DNA of 26,866 nucleotides from Acidobacteriaceae bacterium (GTDB lineage: Bacteria > Acidobacteriota > Terriglobia > Terriglobales > Acidobacteriaceae). Positions within the stretch are counted from its first letter, which is position 1; every line of letters starts with the position of its first letter. This document shows, in pieces, positions 14,618 through 22,664 of the stretch. Made by a program: the position numbers and the translations under genes. The DNA lies in assembly GCA_003166055.1 (NCBI GenBank), contig PMWR01000533.1:1-26866 (forward strand), in the 5' to 3' direction. The notes beneath the pieces were generated by a model. The model was given only the letters and a program-made list of their open reading frames with translations. It had not been told where the DNA came from and made no database searches.

Positions 14618-16713
14618 AATCTATCTTTACCCTAGATGTGCGAAATTGGACGACTTTCGTGCAAAGGGGCACGACTTCAGTCGTGCCAAAATTTGCTGAA
14701 AATGAGAGAGGGGGCTTTAGCCCCTGCACGCTGAAACTGTTCCTCGCCGCCATCTTCCTGTCCGTCGCTGCCCTATCTGCTGCGGCCCAATCCACTCCAG
14801 CAACGGTCCCCGCGCCACCCCCGGCCCAAACTCCGGCGCCCACCCCCCAGCAGCCCAGAGGCCAGGTCATCTTCTCCCGTTCCACCGACGAAAACGGCGA
14901 AACCACCACCCAGGTCGGTCCCGCCGCAACCACTCCCGCCATCCAAATGGCCTCCGAGCCAACTGCCCAGGACGCCGAACGCCAGGCTCTAACCTTCACC
15001 GCTTACGACATGGACGTCCATCTCCGCACCGCCGAGCAGCACATCGCCGTCCGCGCCCTCGTCACCGTCCGCAACGACGGCAAATCCCCCCTCGCCCACA
15101 TCCCGCTCCAAATCTCTTCCTCCCTCAACTGGGAGCGCATCCGCATCGCCGGCAAAGACGTCCCCTTCCCCGTCGCCACCCTCAATTCCGACACCGACCA
15201 CACCGGACAGCTCCACGAAGCCGCCATCACTCTCGCCCAGCCCCTCGCCCCCGGCGCAACCCTCTCGCTCGACGTCACGTATTCCGGCGCCATCGCCCCC
15301 TCAGCCCAGCGCCTTGAGTCCATCGGAACCCCCAACGACCTCGCCCTACACTCCGACTGGGATCAGATCGGCGTCCCCTTCACCGGCCTGCGCGGTTTCG
15401 GCAATGTCGTCTGGTATCCCGTCTCCAGCCTTCCCATCATCCTCGGCGACGGCGCGCGCCTCTTCGACGAAATCGGCCGCCAGAAACTCCATCTCTACGG
15501 CACCCGCTTCCGCCTCCGCCTCTCCGCTGAATTCCCCCACGGCAAGCCGCCCACAGTCGCCGTCATCAACGGCCATCCAGCCAAGCTAGCCATTACTGAG
15601 TCCGGCACGCTCGATGAAAATCAGGAAGTCCCCGGCGTCGCCACCGCCGACACCGGCGCCACTCTCCTCGGCTTCGAAACCCCCAGCCTCTTTCTCGCCA
15701 TCCGAACCGCCCACCCCGGCGACAACCTCACCGCCTACACCCTTCCCGAAGACGAAGTCTCGGTTGACTTCTTTACCGCCGCCGCAACCGCCGTCAAGCC
15801 GTTCATTGAAGATTGGCTCGGCCCCAAACCCCGCACCCCGCTGACCCTCCTCGACCTGCCCGACCCACAGGACGCGCCCTTTGAAACCGGCGCACTGCTC
15901 GCCATTCCCCTCCACGACGCCCCAGCCGATCAGTTGCAGGGCGCCCTGGTGCACTCCCTGACCCGCGCCTGGCTCACACCCTCTGACGGCTCGCAGCCTC
16001 CGCCCGCCTGGCTCGACGAGGGCGCCGCTTCCTTCATGGGAACGCTCTGGACAGAAAAGCAGCACGGCCGCACCCAGGCCCTAGGCGTACTTGAAGCCGC
16101 CCGCCCCGCACTCGCACTCACCGAGCCCCCAAGCCCCGGTGAAAGCGCCGGCCAGCCCCTCCCGCAAGCCATCTCGCCCGTCTACTACCGCACCAAGGCC
16201 GCCTACGTTCTCTGGATGCTGCGCGACCTTGCCGGCGACCCCGCACTCTCCGCCGCTCTTCGCTCCTGGATTCCGGCCGACCCCGCTTCCTTCGAAAAAC
16301 TCCTTCAATCCGGTGCCAACCAGACCGGCCCCGGCAAAAATCTCTCCTGGTTCTTCGCAGACTGGGTCGACGCCGACAAAGGTCTTCCCGATCTGAGCAT
16401 TGACGGCTTCTTCCCCGCTCCCAACACCGCTGGAAACTGGCTGGCCGCCGTAAGTGTCTCCAACAACGGCTACGCCGCCGCCGAAGTACCCGTCACTGTG
16501 CAGTCAGACGCCACTTCCGTCACCCAGCGCCTGCTCGTCCCAGCCCGCGGCAAAGCCGTCCAGCGCATCCTCATCCAGGGCAAGCCCACCCAGGCGCAGG
16601 TCAACGACGGCACGGTCCCCGAATCCCAGGCCACCATCCACATCACCACCCTCGACCAGCCCGCCAGCGACACCTCGTCCTCATCCAGCCAATCAACTCC
16701 TCCGCAACCATAG
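14614..16713 (+). CDS. Secreted M1-peptidase-like protein lacking the zinc site
   Basis: Up to 699 residues. A signal peptide (LKLFLAAIFLSVAALSAAAQ, about residues 41-60) is followed by an Ala/Pro-rich linker, a beta-rich domain resembling the M1 aminopeptidase N-terminal domain (IAVRALVTVRNDG, LDVTYSG), and a catalytic-like region. Where M1 enzymes have HExxH-x18-E, this has HSLTR (447-451) and WLDEG (E469): the catalytic Glu and second zinc His are gone, but the WLDEG pattern remains. A helical part (YYRTKAAYVLWMLRD) and a C-terminal beta domain follow. The first 40 residues contain repeat hairpins and look unlike a natural N-terminus. TTG 14614 overlaps the rlmB stop; GTG 14659 is the only other usable start before the signal peptide. 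Confidence 0.75.
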   Translation: MKSIFTLDVRNWTTFVQRGTTSVVPKFAENERGGFSPCTLKLFLAAIFLSVAALSAAAQSTPATVPAPPPAQTPAPTPQQPRGQVIFSRSTDENGETTTQVGPAATTPAIQMASEPTAQDAERQALTFTAYDMDVHLRTAEQHIAVRALVTVRNDGKSPLAHIPLQISSSLNWERIRIAGKDVPFPVATLNSDTDHTGQLHEAAITLAQPLAPGATLSLDVTYSGAIAPSAQRLESIGTPNDLALHSDWDQIGVPFTGLRGFGNVVWYPVSSLPIILGDGARLFDEIGRQKLHLYGTRFRLRLSAEFPHGKPPTVAVINGHPAKLAITESGTLDENQEVPGVATADTGATLLGFETPSLFLAIRTAHPGDNLTAYTLPEDEVSVDFFTAAATAVKPFIEDWLGPKPRTPLTLLDLPDPQDAPFETGALLAIPLHDAPADQLQGALVHSLTRAWLTPSDGSQPPPAWLDEGAASFMGTLWTEKQHGRTQALGVLEAARPALALTEPPSPGESAGQPLPQAISPVYYRTKAAYVLWMLRDLAGDPALSAALRSWIPADPASFEKLLQSGANQTGPGKNLSWFFADWVDADKGLPDLSIDGFFPAPNTAGNWLAAVSVSNNGYAAAEVPVTVQSDATSVTQRLLVPARGKAVQRILIQGKPTQAQVNDGTVPESQATIHITTLDQPASDTSSSSSQSTPPQP
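14668..14724. repeat. Double-hairpin (REP-like) element
   Basis: Two palindromes in tandem: GGCACGACT/AGTCGTGCC (14668-14687, 2-nt centre) and GGGGCT/AGCCCC (14711-14724, TT centre). I recall this pairing, a GGCACG hairpin then a GGGGCTTTAGCCCC hairpin, as a frequent intergenic repeat of acidobacteria. Here it lies just after rlmB, within the open 5' part of the M1-like frame. Confidence 0.65.
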
Positions 16714-16735
16714 ACATCCGCCAAACCCCTCTAAA

Positions 16736-16749
16736 AAATATCGATATTT
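16736..16749. promoter_or_regulatory. Palindromic operator candidate for PadR
   Basis: AAATATCGATATTT is a perfect 14-bp palindrome, AT-rich in a GC-rich setting, 60 bp before the padR start. It is followed by TGTGG-CAATA-CCACA (a 5-bp inverted repeat) and a second TATGTGG. PadR-type repressors commonly autoregulate through such palindromes; binding is inferred. Confidence 0.55.
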
Positions 16750-16809
16750 CCTGTGGCAATACCACACATGTTCTGCAATACTTATGTGGCATGAACACAG
16801 GAGCCCCAA

Positions 16810-17160
16810 ATGGGTGATTCCAAACTCGACCTCCTGCAGGGCACCCTCGACCTGATGGTGCTTCAAACTCTGACCGCCATTGGGGCACAGCACGGCTATG
16901 GCATTGCCCGCCGCATCGAGCAGGTGAGCGGCGACGAAGTCCTTCTCAACCAGGGCACCATCTACGCTTCCCTCGTCCGCCTCCAGCAGCGCGGCTGGAT
17001 CGCCGCCGCCTGGGGCACCTCCGACAACAATCGCAAGGCCAAGTTCTACTCCATCACCAACGCCGGCCGGCAGCAGCTCGCCAAAGACGCCGCCTACTGG
17101 CAGCGCTTGTCTGACGTGATGGGCCGCGTGCTTTCCATGCCTCAAGAGGAAGGCGCCTGA
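16810..17160 (+). CDS. PadR-family transcriptional regulator (acidobacterial type)
   Basis: A 116-residue winged-helix regulator. Recognisable PadR features: LLQGTLDLMVLQTL (residues 8-21), HGYGIARRIEQVS (28-40), NQGTIYASLVRLQQRGWI (47-64, the recognition helix and wing) and RKAKFYSITNAGRQQL (75-90). PadR repressors respond to small molecules or membrane stress and often control a neighbouring transporter. ATG 16810 has AGGAG (16799-16803) six bases upstream. It overlaps the ADOP start as TGATG, so both are made from one transcript, an arrangement repeated many times in Acidobacteria. A perfect palindrome upstream is a probable self-operator. Confidence 0.95.
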   Translation: MGDSKLDLLQGTLDLMVLQTLTAIGAQHGYGIARRIEQVSGDEVLLNQGTIYASLVRLQQRGWIAAAWGTSDNNRKAKFYSITNAGRQQLAKDAAYWQRLSDVMGRVLSMPQEEGA

Positions 17161-19880
17161 TGTCCGCAAGTTCTTCGGGCGCGCTGCGGGAGGCTCTCGG
17201 GCGCATCCTTTCTTTTTTCCGCAAGCCTCCGCTCGACGCCGACCTCGAAGCGGAGATCGCCGCCCACATCGACCTTGCGATTGAAGAAAACATCCAGCGC
17301 GGCCTCACTCCCCTTGAAGCACGCCGCCAGGCGCTCGTTCGTTTCGGCGCCATCGACACCGCAAAATTCCAGCAACGCGAAGCCCGAGGACTTATGAAAC
17401 TCGACATTCTTCTCCAGGACCTCCGCTACACACTCCGCTCTCTGAGCCGCGACCGCGGATTCACCCTGGTTGCCATTCTCATCCTGGCCCTCGGCATCGG
17501 CGCCAACATCGCCGTCTTCAGCGTCGTCAACACCATCCTCCTGCGCCCATTGCCCTTCCAGAATGCGGACCGACTGATGTGGATCGCGCCCCCTCCCACC
17601 AAATGCGGCCTCTCCTGCGCCACCTATTCCACCGATGCCTACGACGAATTCCGCATGTACACCCATACCTTTCAGGATGTGACCGGATACTTCGCCTTCT
17701 CCAGCCCCGGCAACCTCAGCCTCAACCGCGGCGGCGCTCCCATTCCCGCCACCAGCATCGACGTCATCGCTAACTTCTTCAAACTCCTCGGCGTCCAGCC
17801 GGCCATGGGCCGCGTGTTCCGGCCTGAAGATGGCCTCAATGGCGCTGCGCCGGTCATCCTCATCAGCGATGCCTGGTGGAGAACGCAATTCAACGCCGAC
17901 CCCAGCATCGTGGGCAAAGCCTACGACATGAACGGCCAGCAAACCACCATCATCGGCGTCCTGCCCAGGAGCTTCGACTTCGGCGCAGTCTTTTCCCCGG
18001 GCGCAAAAGTCGACGCCATCACGCCCCTTAACCTCTACGGCCCTCCCCGCAACTGGGGAAACATCATCACCATGATCGGCCGTGTCAAGCCCGGCGTTTC
18101 ACTCGCCCAGGCGCAGAACGATGCCGCCGCAGCCGCTCCCCATATGTGCTGGAACAACAACCGTCCCAAGTCATGCGGCGATTACGCGGCACACAACGGT
18201 GAAGGCGGAGTCGTTCCGGTGCCCCTCAAGGACTACGTCAGCGGCAAGCTGCGCCGATCGCTCGTTGTCCTGTGGTCCGCCGTCGGCACCATCCTGCTCA
18301 TCGCCTGCGTCAATCTCTCCAACCTGCTGCTGGCCCGCGCCGCCTCTCGCTCCAAGGAGTTCGCCATGCGCGGCGCTCTCGGCGCCAGTCGCCTGCGCAT
18401 CGTCCGTCAACTCCTTACCGAAAGCCTCATTCTTTCGCTTTCCGGCGCCGTCCTCGGTCTCGGCCTCGCCTGGATCCTTGTCTTCTGGCTCGCTCATCAG
18501 GGGGCCATCGCCCTCCCGCTGCTGAGCACCTTGCGCATCGACGGCGTTGCCCTCGCGTGGACGCTTCTCATCGCCGTCTCCACGGCCGTGCTCTTCGGCC
18601 TCGTCCCCGGACTCCGCATGGCTGGCGGCAATCTCCACGAGTCGCTCAAAGACTCCGGCCAGGGCTCGGGCCAAAGCCGCAAGCACGACCGCATCCGTTC
18701 CATCCTCGTCGTCTCTGAAGTAGCCCTCGCCTGCGTGCTGCTGGTCGGCGCGGGCCTGCTGCTGCGCAGCTTTCTCCACGTCCTCGATGTCGATCTCGGC
18801 TTCCAGCCTGAACGCGCCGCCGCCGTCAAAGTCGAATACGACGACTCCGTGCCTGGAGATAAAGATGGCACGCTCAGCGCCCAAAAACGCGCCGTCATCT
18901 TCCAGGAGGTGATTGCCCGCGCCAGCGCCATCCCCGGCGTCGGGATCGCGGGCATCACCGACTACCTTCCCCTCGGCCAGAACCGCGCCTGGGGCACGCC
19001 CTGGCCCAAAGGCATCAAGCCCCCCGACAAAACTCCCGGCTCACCCCTCGTTTACGTCATTTCGCCCGGCTATCTGCGCGCCATGGGCACTGGCATCCGT
19101 GGGCGCGACTTCACCTGGGACGACGGACCCAAGAGCCAGAGTGTCGTCATGATCGACAAAGCATTTGCAAAATACCTTGCCGCATTCGCGAACTGGCCCA
19201 ACGGGGACGCTATCGGCCAGATGCTCGACACCGGGGGCGACGGCTCCCGCATCGTCGGCGTGGTGGACGACGTCCACGAAGAGAGCACCGAGGGAGCAAC
19301 CGGCTGGCAAATCTACTACTCCGATACTCAGGCGACGCCGAACGGCGCGGAACTCGTCCTCCGCACCACGTTGCCGCCCGCAACTCTGGCCGCCAGCGTT
19401 CTCCATACCCTTCGCGACATCAACCCCAGGCAGCCTGCCGCCGAGTTCAAGCCCATCCAGATGCTGGTAAACCACGCCAACTCGTCGCGCCAGTTTTTCA
19501 TGATGCTCGTGGCCGCGTTCGCCGCTCTCGGCCTGCTACTCGCCGCACTCGGCATCTACGGCGTCATCTCCTACTCTGTCACCCAGCGCACACAGGAAAT
19601 CGGCATCCGCATGGCCCTCGGCGCAACCGCATCGAACGTGCAGCTCAGCATCATCGCCCGCACGTTGCGCCTCGCCTTCATCGGCGTCGTCGCCGGTGCC
19701 ATCGCGTCCCTCGCCGTCTCCCGCGCCATCGCCGCGCTCCTCTTCAACACCCAGCCCGGCGACCCCATCACCTTTGCCGCCATGGTCCTGCTTATCTCCG
19801 TCGTCGCGCTGCTCGCGGGATACATCCCCGCCCGCCGCGCCTCCCGCATCAACCCCATGGTCGCCCTCCGCAACAACTGA
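17160..19880 (+). CDS. Acidobacterial duplicated orphan permease (ADOP), MacB/FtsX type
   Basis: A 906-residue inner-membrane protein. Residues 25-75 form the short permease-prefix helices (LDADLEAEIAAHIDLAIEEN). TM1 lies at about 101-123 (FTLVAILILALGIGANIAVF), followed by a periplasmic MacB-like core, an FtsX block (SNLLLARAASRSKEFAMRGA), a second TM/core unit starting VSEVALACVLLVGAGLLLR, and a final FtsX block (RTQEIGIRMALGA). The duplicated FtsX halves and the absence of a nucleotide-binding domain define ADOP proteins, which usually lack a linked ATPase. Substrate and energy source are unknown. Coupled to padR by TGATG overlap; GAGGAAGG precedes the start. No ATPase gene follows. Confidence 0.95.
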   Translation: MSASSSGALREALGRILSFFRKPPLDADLEAEIAAHIDLAIEENIQRGLTPLEARRQALVRFGAIDTAKFQQREARGLMKLDILLQDLRYTLRSLSRDRGFTLVAILILALGIGANIAVFSVVNTILLRPLPFQNADRLMWIAPPPTKCGLSCATYSTDAYDEFRMYTHTFQDVTGYFAFSSPGNLSLNRGGAPIPATSIDVIANFFKLLGVQPAMGRVFRPEDGLNGAAPVILISDAWWRTQFNADPSIVGKAYDMNGQQTTIIGVLPRSFDFGAVFSPGAKVDAITPLNLYGPPRNWGNIITMIGRVKPGVSLAQAQNDAAAAAPHMCWNNNRPKSCGDYAAHNGEGGVVPVPLKDYVSGKLRRSLVVLWSAVGTILLIACVNLSNLLLARAASRSKEFAMRGALGASRLRIVRQLLTESLILSLSGAVLGLGLAWILVFWLAHQGAIALPLLSTLRIDGVALAWTLLIAVSTAVLFGLVPGLRMAGGNLHESLKDSGQGSGQSRKHDRIRSILVVSEVALACVLLVGAGLLLRSFLHVLDVDLGFQPERAAAVKVEYDDSVPGDKDGTLSAQKRAVIFQEVIARASAIPGVGIAGITDYLPLGQNRAWGTPWPKGIKPPDKTPGSPLVYVISPGYLRAMGTGIRGRDFTWDDGPKSQSVVMIDKAFAKYLAAFANWPNGDAIGQMLDTGGDGSRIVGVVDDVHEESTEGATGWQIYYSDTQATPNGAELVLRTTLPPATLAASVLHTLRDINPRQPAAEFKPIQMLVNHANSSRQFFMMLVAAFAALGLLLAALGIYGVISYSVTQRTQEIGIRMALGATASNVQLSIIARTLRLAFIGVVAGAIASLAVSRAIAALLFNTQPGDPITFAAMVLLISVVALLAGYIPARRASRINPMVALRNN

Positions 19881-19889
19881 CGCAGGCAG

Positions 19890-19901
19890 TGGGGTACCCC
19901 A
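19890..19901. repeat. TGGGGTACCCCA palindrome
   Basis: A perfect 12-bp palindrome ten bases after the ADOP stop. It resembles TGGGGTGCCCCA at 6696-6707. With no T-run it is more likely a dispersed intergenic palindrome than a terminator. Confidence 0.45.
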
Positions 19902-19926
19902 GGCGCAGGTCGACGTCGGCAGTATC

Positions 19927-19932
19927 TATACT
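19927..19932 (+). promoter_or_regulatory. Possible -10 element before the hydrolase
   Basis: TATACT lies 24 bp before the preferred GTG start at 19956 of the hydrolase. No convincing -35 hexamer is found at the proper distance, so the promoter is tentative. Confidence 0.25.
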
Positions 19933-19955
19933 TGTTTCTGTTTAGGGGACCGAGC

Positions 19956-21173
19956 GTGCGCTTATGTCATTCCATTGCCTTGTTTGTGTTTGCTGCTTCT
20001 GGCTTGACGGCTATTGCGCAGGTCGCGCCAGAGTTTCATTTCCGGTTCACTGAGAAGCCCGGGCCATATTCCGTTGGGCTGAGAGTGGCTGAGCAATATG
20101 ATCGCTCTCGCCTCTTCGCGGCGACGTTAGACGAGAATGAGAAGCCTGTTACCGTTGAAGGCCCTCGCCCATTGCAGATTTTGGTGTGGTATCCGGCAGA
20201 AACGTCCAGCGGCAAAATCATGACGTTTGGCGACTATGCAGCATTGATCAAGACGGAGACCAGTTTCGATCAACCAATCGAGCACGGAAAGCCTCAGGCG
20301 TTTGTGGAGCAGTATATGCATGGAATCACAGCACTCCCTGCGTGGGCAGTGCGCGACGCCACCATGCAGGCGGGACAATTTCCCGTGGTGATCTACGCAC
20401 CGAGTCTCAACGCTCCTGCCACCGAAAACATTGAACTATGCGAGTATCTGGCGAGCAATGGCTACGTTGTCATGGCAAGCCCAAGCATGGGCGCAGCGTC
20501 TCGAACTATGACCGTTGACATCGCTGGTGCAAACGCGGAGGCGCGAGATATCTCGTTTCTCATCGACTTCGCGAAGACACTCCCGAACACGGACATGTCT
20601 GAAGTCGCGGCGATGGGATATAGCTGGGGAGGCATGGCGGCGCTGTTCGACGCTGCGCGGGATAAGCGAGTAGGCGCTCTAATTTCTCTGGATGGCTCTT
20701 TTCGCTACTCTGCCGGCACGGTGCAGGAAGCTGGCGATGTTCATCCCGACCAGATGACGATCCCAATACTTGTGTTCAGCAGGGCGGAGGAGACGTTGGA
20801 GGCCTGGGATGCTATGCGTCACGGGAAGCAGCAAGGCGACGCAGCACCGAACGTCTTAAATGAATGGACGCACGGCGATCTGCTGCATATCCATTTGCTT
20901 GGTGTTTCGCATATTCAATTCAGCTCTCTATACCAGCGAAGTGAACAGTTCGGCAAAGAGGCGCTGCAATTTTCACCGGCGGACTATTCGTTGGATGAAG
21001 GTGCGGAGAGCTATAACTGGATGGCTCGGTACACCCTTGAGTTCCTGGACGCCTATCTGAAACGGAATGAGGTGGCGAGGGAGTTTCTAAAGCGCACGCC
21101 GACAGAGAATCATGTGCCCAGGCACCTGATCGCGGAACAATTCCGGCTAGCAACAAGCAAGCAGGTCAACTAA
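19956..21173 (+). CDS. Secreted alpha/beta-hydrolase (dienelactone-hydrolase-like)
   Basis: About 405 residues. GTG 19956 is chosen because AGGGGA (19944-19949) is six bases upstream and a typical signal peptide then follows at once (RLCHSIALFVFAASGLTAIA, cleaved near QVAPEF). TTG 19932 would add eight residues in front of it. The mature protein has the alpha/beta-hydrolase order: LQILVWYPAE, FPVVIYAPSL, the GYSWGG nucleophile elbow (Ser), an acidic strand (ILVFSRAEETLEAWD) and a C-terminal HIQF that could give the catalytic His. It probably cleaves an ester or related bond outside the cytoplasm. Base use is less GC-rich than padR-ADOP, suggesting separate origin. Confidence 0.85.
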   Translation: MRLCHSIALFVFAASGLTAIAQVAPEFHFRFTEKPGPYSVGLRVAEQYDRSRLFAATLDENEKPVTVEGPRPLQILVWYPAETSSGKIMTFGDYAALIKTETSFDQPIEHGKPQAFVEQYMHGITALPAWAVRDATMQAGQFPVVIYAPSLNAPATENIELCEYLASNGYVVMASPSMGAASRTMTVDIAGANAEARDISFLIDFAKTLPNTDMSEVAAMGYSWGGMAALFDAARDKRVGALISLDGSFRYSAGTVQEAGDVHPDQMTIPILVFSRAEETLEAWDAMRHGKQQGDAAPNVLNEWTHGDLLHIHLLGVSHIQFSSLYQRSEQFGKEALQFSPADYSLDEGAESYNWMARYTLEFLDAYLKRNEVAREFLKRTPTENHVPRHLIAEQFRLATSKQVN

Positions 21174-21214
21174 CTCCGCGAACACCCGCGCAGCGCGGCT
21201 AACTCTGCCGGGTG

Positions 21215-21242
21215 CCCCATGTCCCGCGTTTGGGACTTGGGG
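21215..21242. terminator. Hairpin between convergent hydrolase and glycosyltransferase genes
   Basis: CCCCATGTCCC (21215-21225) and GGGACTTGGGG (21232-21242) pair over 11 positions with one T-T mismatch and a 6-nt loop. It lies between two convergent genes, where a bidirectional terminator would be useful, but there is no T-run. I recall similar GCCCCATGTCCC hairpins as acidobacterial intergenic repeats. Confidence 0.5.
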
Positions 21243-21250
21243 AAGCATGA

Positions 21251-21296
21251 GCCCGTGCGAGCATCCGGCGAGCGTCCGCCCCGCCGCAGGTGGCCT
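21251..21296 (-). repeat. Dispersed ~46-bp element, copy C
   Basis: GCCCGTGCGAGC-N4-GGCGAGCGTCCGCC then CGCAGGTGGCCT, matching copies A and B. The terminal CAGGTGGCCT occurs again at 21314-21323, where it carries the TAG stop of the glycosyltransferase gene. Confidence 0.65.
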
Positions 21297-21320
21297 GCGG
21301 CATCGCAGGTGCCAGGTGGC

Positions 21321-22574
21321 CTAGCTGGCCTGTTCCCTTGCTGACTCGCCGTCTCGCTGTCCTTGCAGCATCGTCTCATACGCCGCATACACCCCTTCAA
21401 ACACCGAGTCCCAGCTCATGGTCAGCGCGAACTCCCGCGCCGCGAGCCGCATCTCCTCGTGTTTGACAGAATCTCCCAGCACCCCAGCCACCGCCGCCGA
21501 AAAATCGTCGTCGTCGACAATACGCCCGGTGACTCCATCGCGCACAATCGTCCGCGGCCCGCCATCGGGAGTCACAATCGCCGGCACGCCGCTGGCCAGC
21601 GCCTCCAGCACCACATTCCCAAACGTGTCGGTATGCGACGGAAACACAAACAAATCCATGTTCGCGTAAGCCCGTGAAAGCGCCTCGCCCTTGAGCACGC
21701 CCGTAATCTCCGCCCGCGGCATCCGCTCGCGCAGCCAGGCCTCCTCCGCGCCGTGCCCCACAATCAGGAACCGAAAGCTCTTGTGCCTCAACCACCCCAG
21801 CGACGAGGACCCATCGCTGGGGACCCCGGCCATCGCTTCCAGTTCCTGCTGCACTTTTGCGAGCAGCGTAACGTTCTTCTCGATCGAAAGCCGTCCAACG
21901 AATCCCAGCACATGATCTCGGTCTTCAGCGTCGCGGTTCCGTTTCGAGGGATTGAATAGGTCCGCGTCCACGCCACGCGGCATCAGGTAGCATTTTCGAC
22001 CGGTCGTGCGTTCGAGCAGCTCGCAGAGTTCCGGATTGGGCGCAAACAGCACCTGCGCCACCGAGTAGAACTTGGCCGCGGCAGCCATCATCAGGTCTTC
22101 GATCTTCTGTTCCGTCGCGTTTGAGTGGCGCTTGGGCAGCAGCCGCAGAAACCAGTCCGACCGCCGCGCCGCGTACTCATGCACATTGGTATGCCAGCTC
22201 GCCGCCAACGGCACCCCCAGATGGTGCGCCAGCCAAGCGCCCAGCATCCCCACCTCGCTGGGACCTGTGATGTGAATCAGATCGGGTTGAAAGCGCTCCA
22301 GAACTTCGCCGATCAAAGGAATGTGTCGCAGGAATGCCGGATCGAAGCGAAGGTCTTTCTCCAGCGCAAAGGAGAGAAAGCCACGCGGCAGTTCAAGCGT
22401 CCAGACGTTGCCTTCTTCCAGAATGGCCTGTGTCCGGTCGCCCGCTCGAACGCAGAGAAACGGCAGATTGCGCCGCCGCGCGAAAGCCTCAAAGTGGCGG
22501 CTGGTATGCGCAACCCCGTTCACCTCGTGAAACGAGTCGGGAAAGTAAGCCACGCGCGGCATCGGTGCATTCAT
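21321..22574 (-). CDS. GT4-family glycosyltransferase (GT-B fold)
   Basis: A 417-residue cytoplasmic or membrane-associated transferase. The N-terminal acceptor domain shows RVAYFPDSFHEVNGVAHT (residues 7-24) and GPSEVGMLGAWLAHHLGVP (104-122) with SWHTN. The C-terminal nucleotide-sugar domain shows VLGFVGRLSIEKN (222-234), FLIVGHG and the family's E-x7-E region as HTDTFGNVVLE (D316, E324), then LASGVPAIVTPDGGP. This pattern is close to bacterial mannosyl- or sulfoquinovosyl-type GT4 enzymes; the acceptor is unknown. The last residues (GESAREQAS) and stop border repeat sequence. It lies 90 bp downstream of the PHP-domain gene on the same strand, so the two may be one operon. Confidence 0.92.
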   Translation of the reverse strand: MNAPMPRVAYFPDSFHEVNGVAHTSRHFEAFARRRNLPFLCVRAGDRTQAILEEGNVWTLELPRGFLSFALEKDLRFDPAFLRHIPLIGEVLERFQPDLIHITGPSEVGMLGAWLAHHLGVPLAASWHTNVHEYAARRSDWFLRLLPKRHSNATEQKIEDLMMAAAAKFYSVAQVLFAPNPELCELLERTTGRKCYLMPRGVDADLFNPSKRNRDAEDRDHVLGFVGRLSIEKNVTLLAKVQQELEAMAGVPSDGSSSLGWLRHKSFRFLIVGHGAEEAWLRERMPRAEITGVLKGEALSRAYANMDLFVFPSHTDTFGNVVLEALASGVPAIVTPDGGPRTIVRDGVTGRIVDDDDFSAAVAGVLGDSVKHEEMRLAAREFALTMSWDSVFEGVYAAYETMLQGQRDGESAREQAS

Positions 22575-22633
22575 CGTTTGAACCAGAATCCTGACCAGGG
22601 CCGCATCATCAGCGGGGACGGGATCGTGCCTTT

Positions 22634-22660
22634 GCTAACTCCGCTAACTACGCGAACTCC
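22634..22660 (-). repeat. Three 9-bp tandem units after the PHP gene
   Basis: GCTAACTCC, GCTAACTAC and GCGAACTCC follow one another directly, five bases beyond the stop of the PHP-domain gene on the minus strand. A related CTAACTCCGCGAAC string occurs at 21171-21184, beyond the hydrolase stop. Confidence 0.5.
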
Positions 22661-22664
22661 GCTG

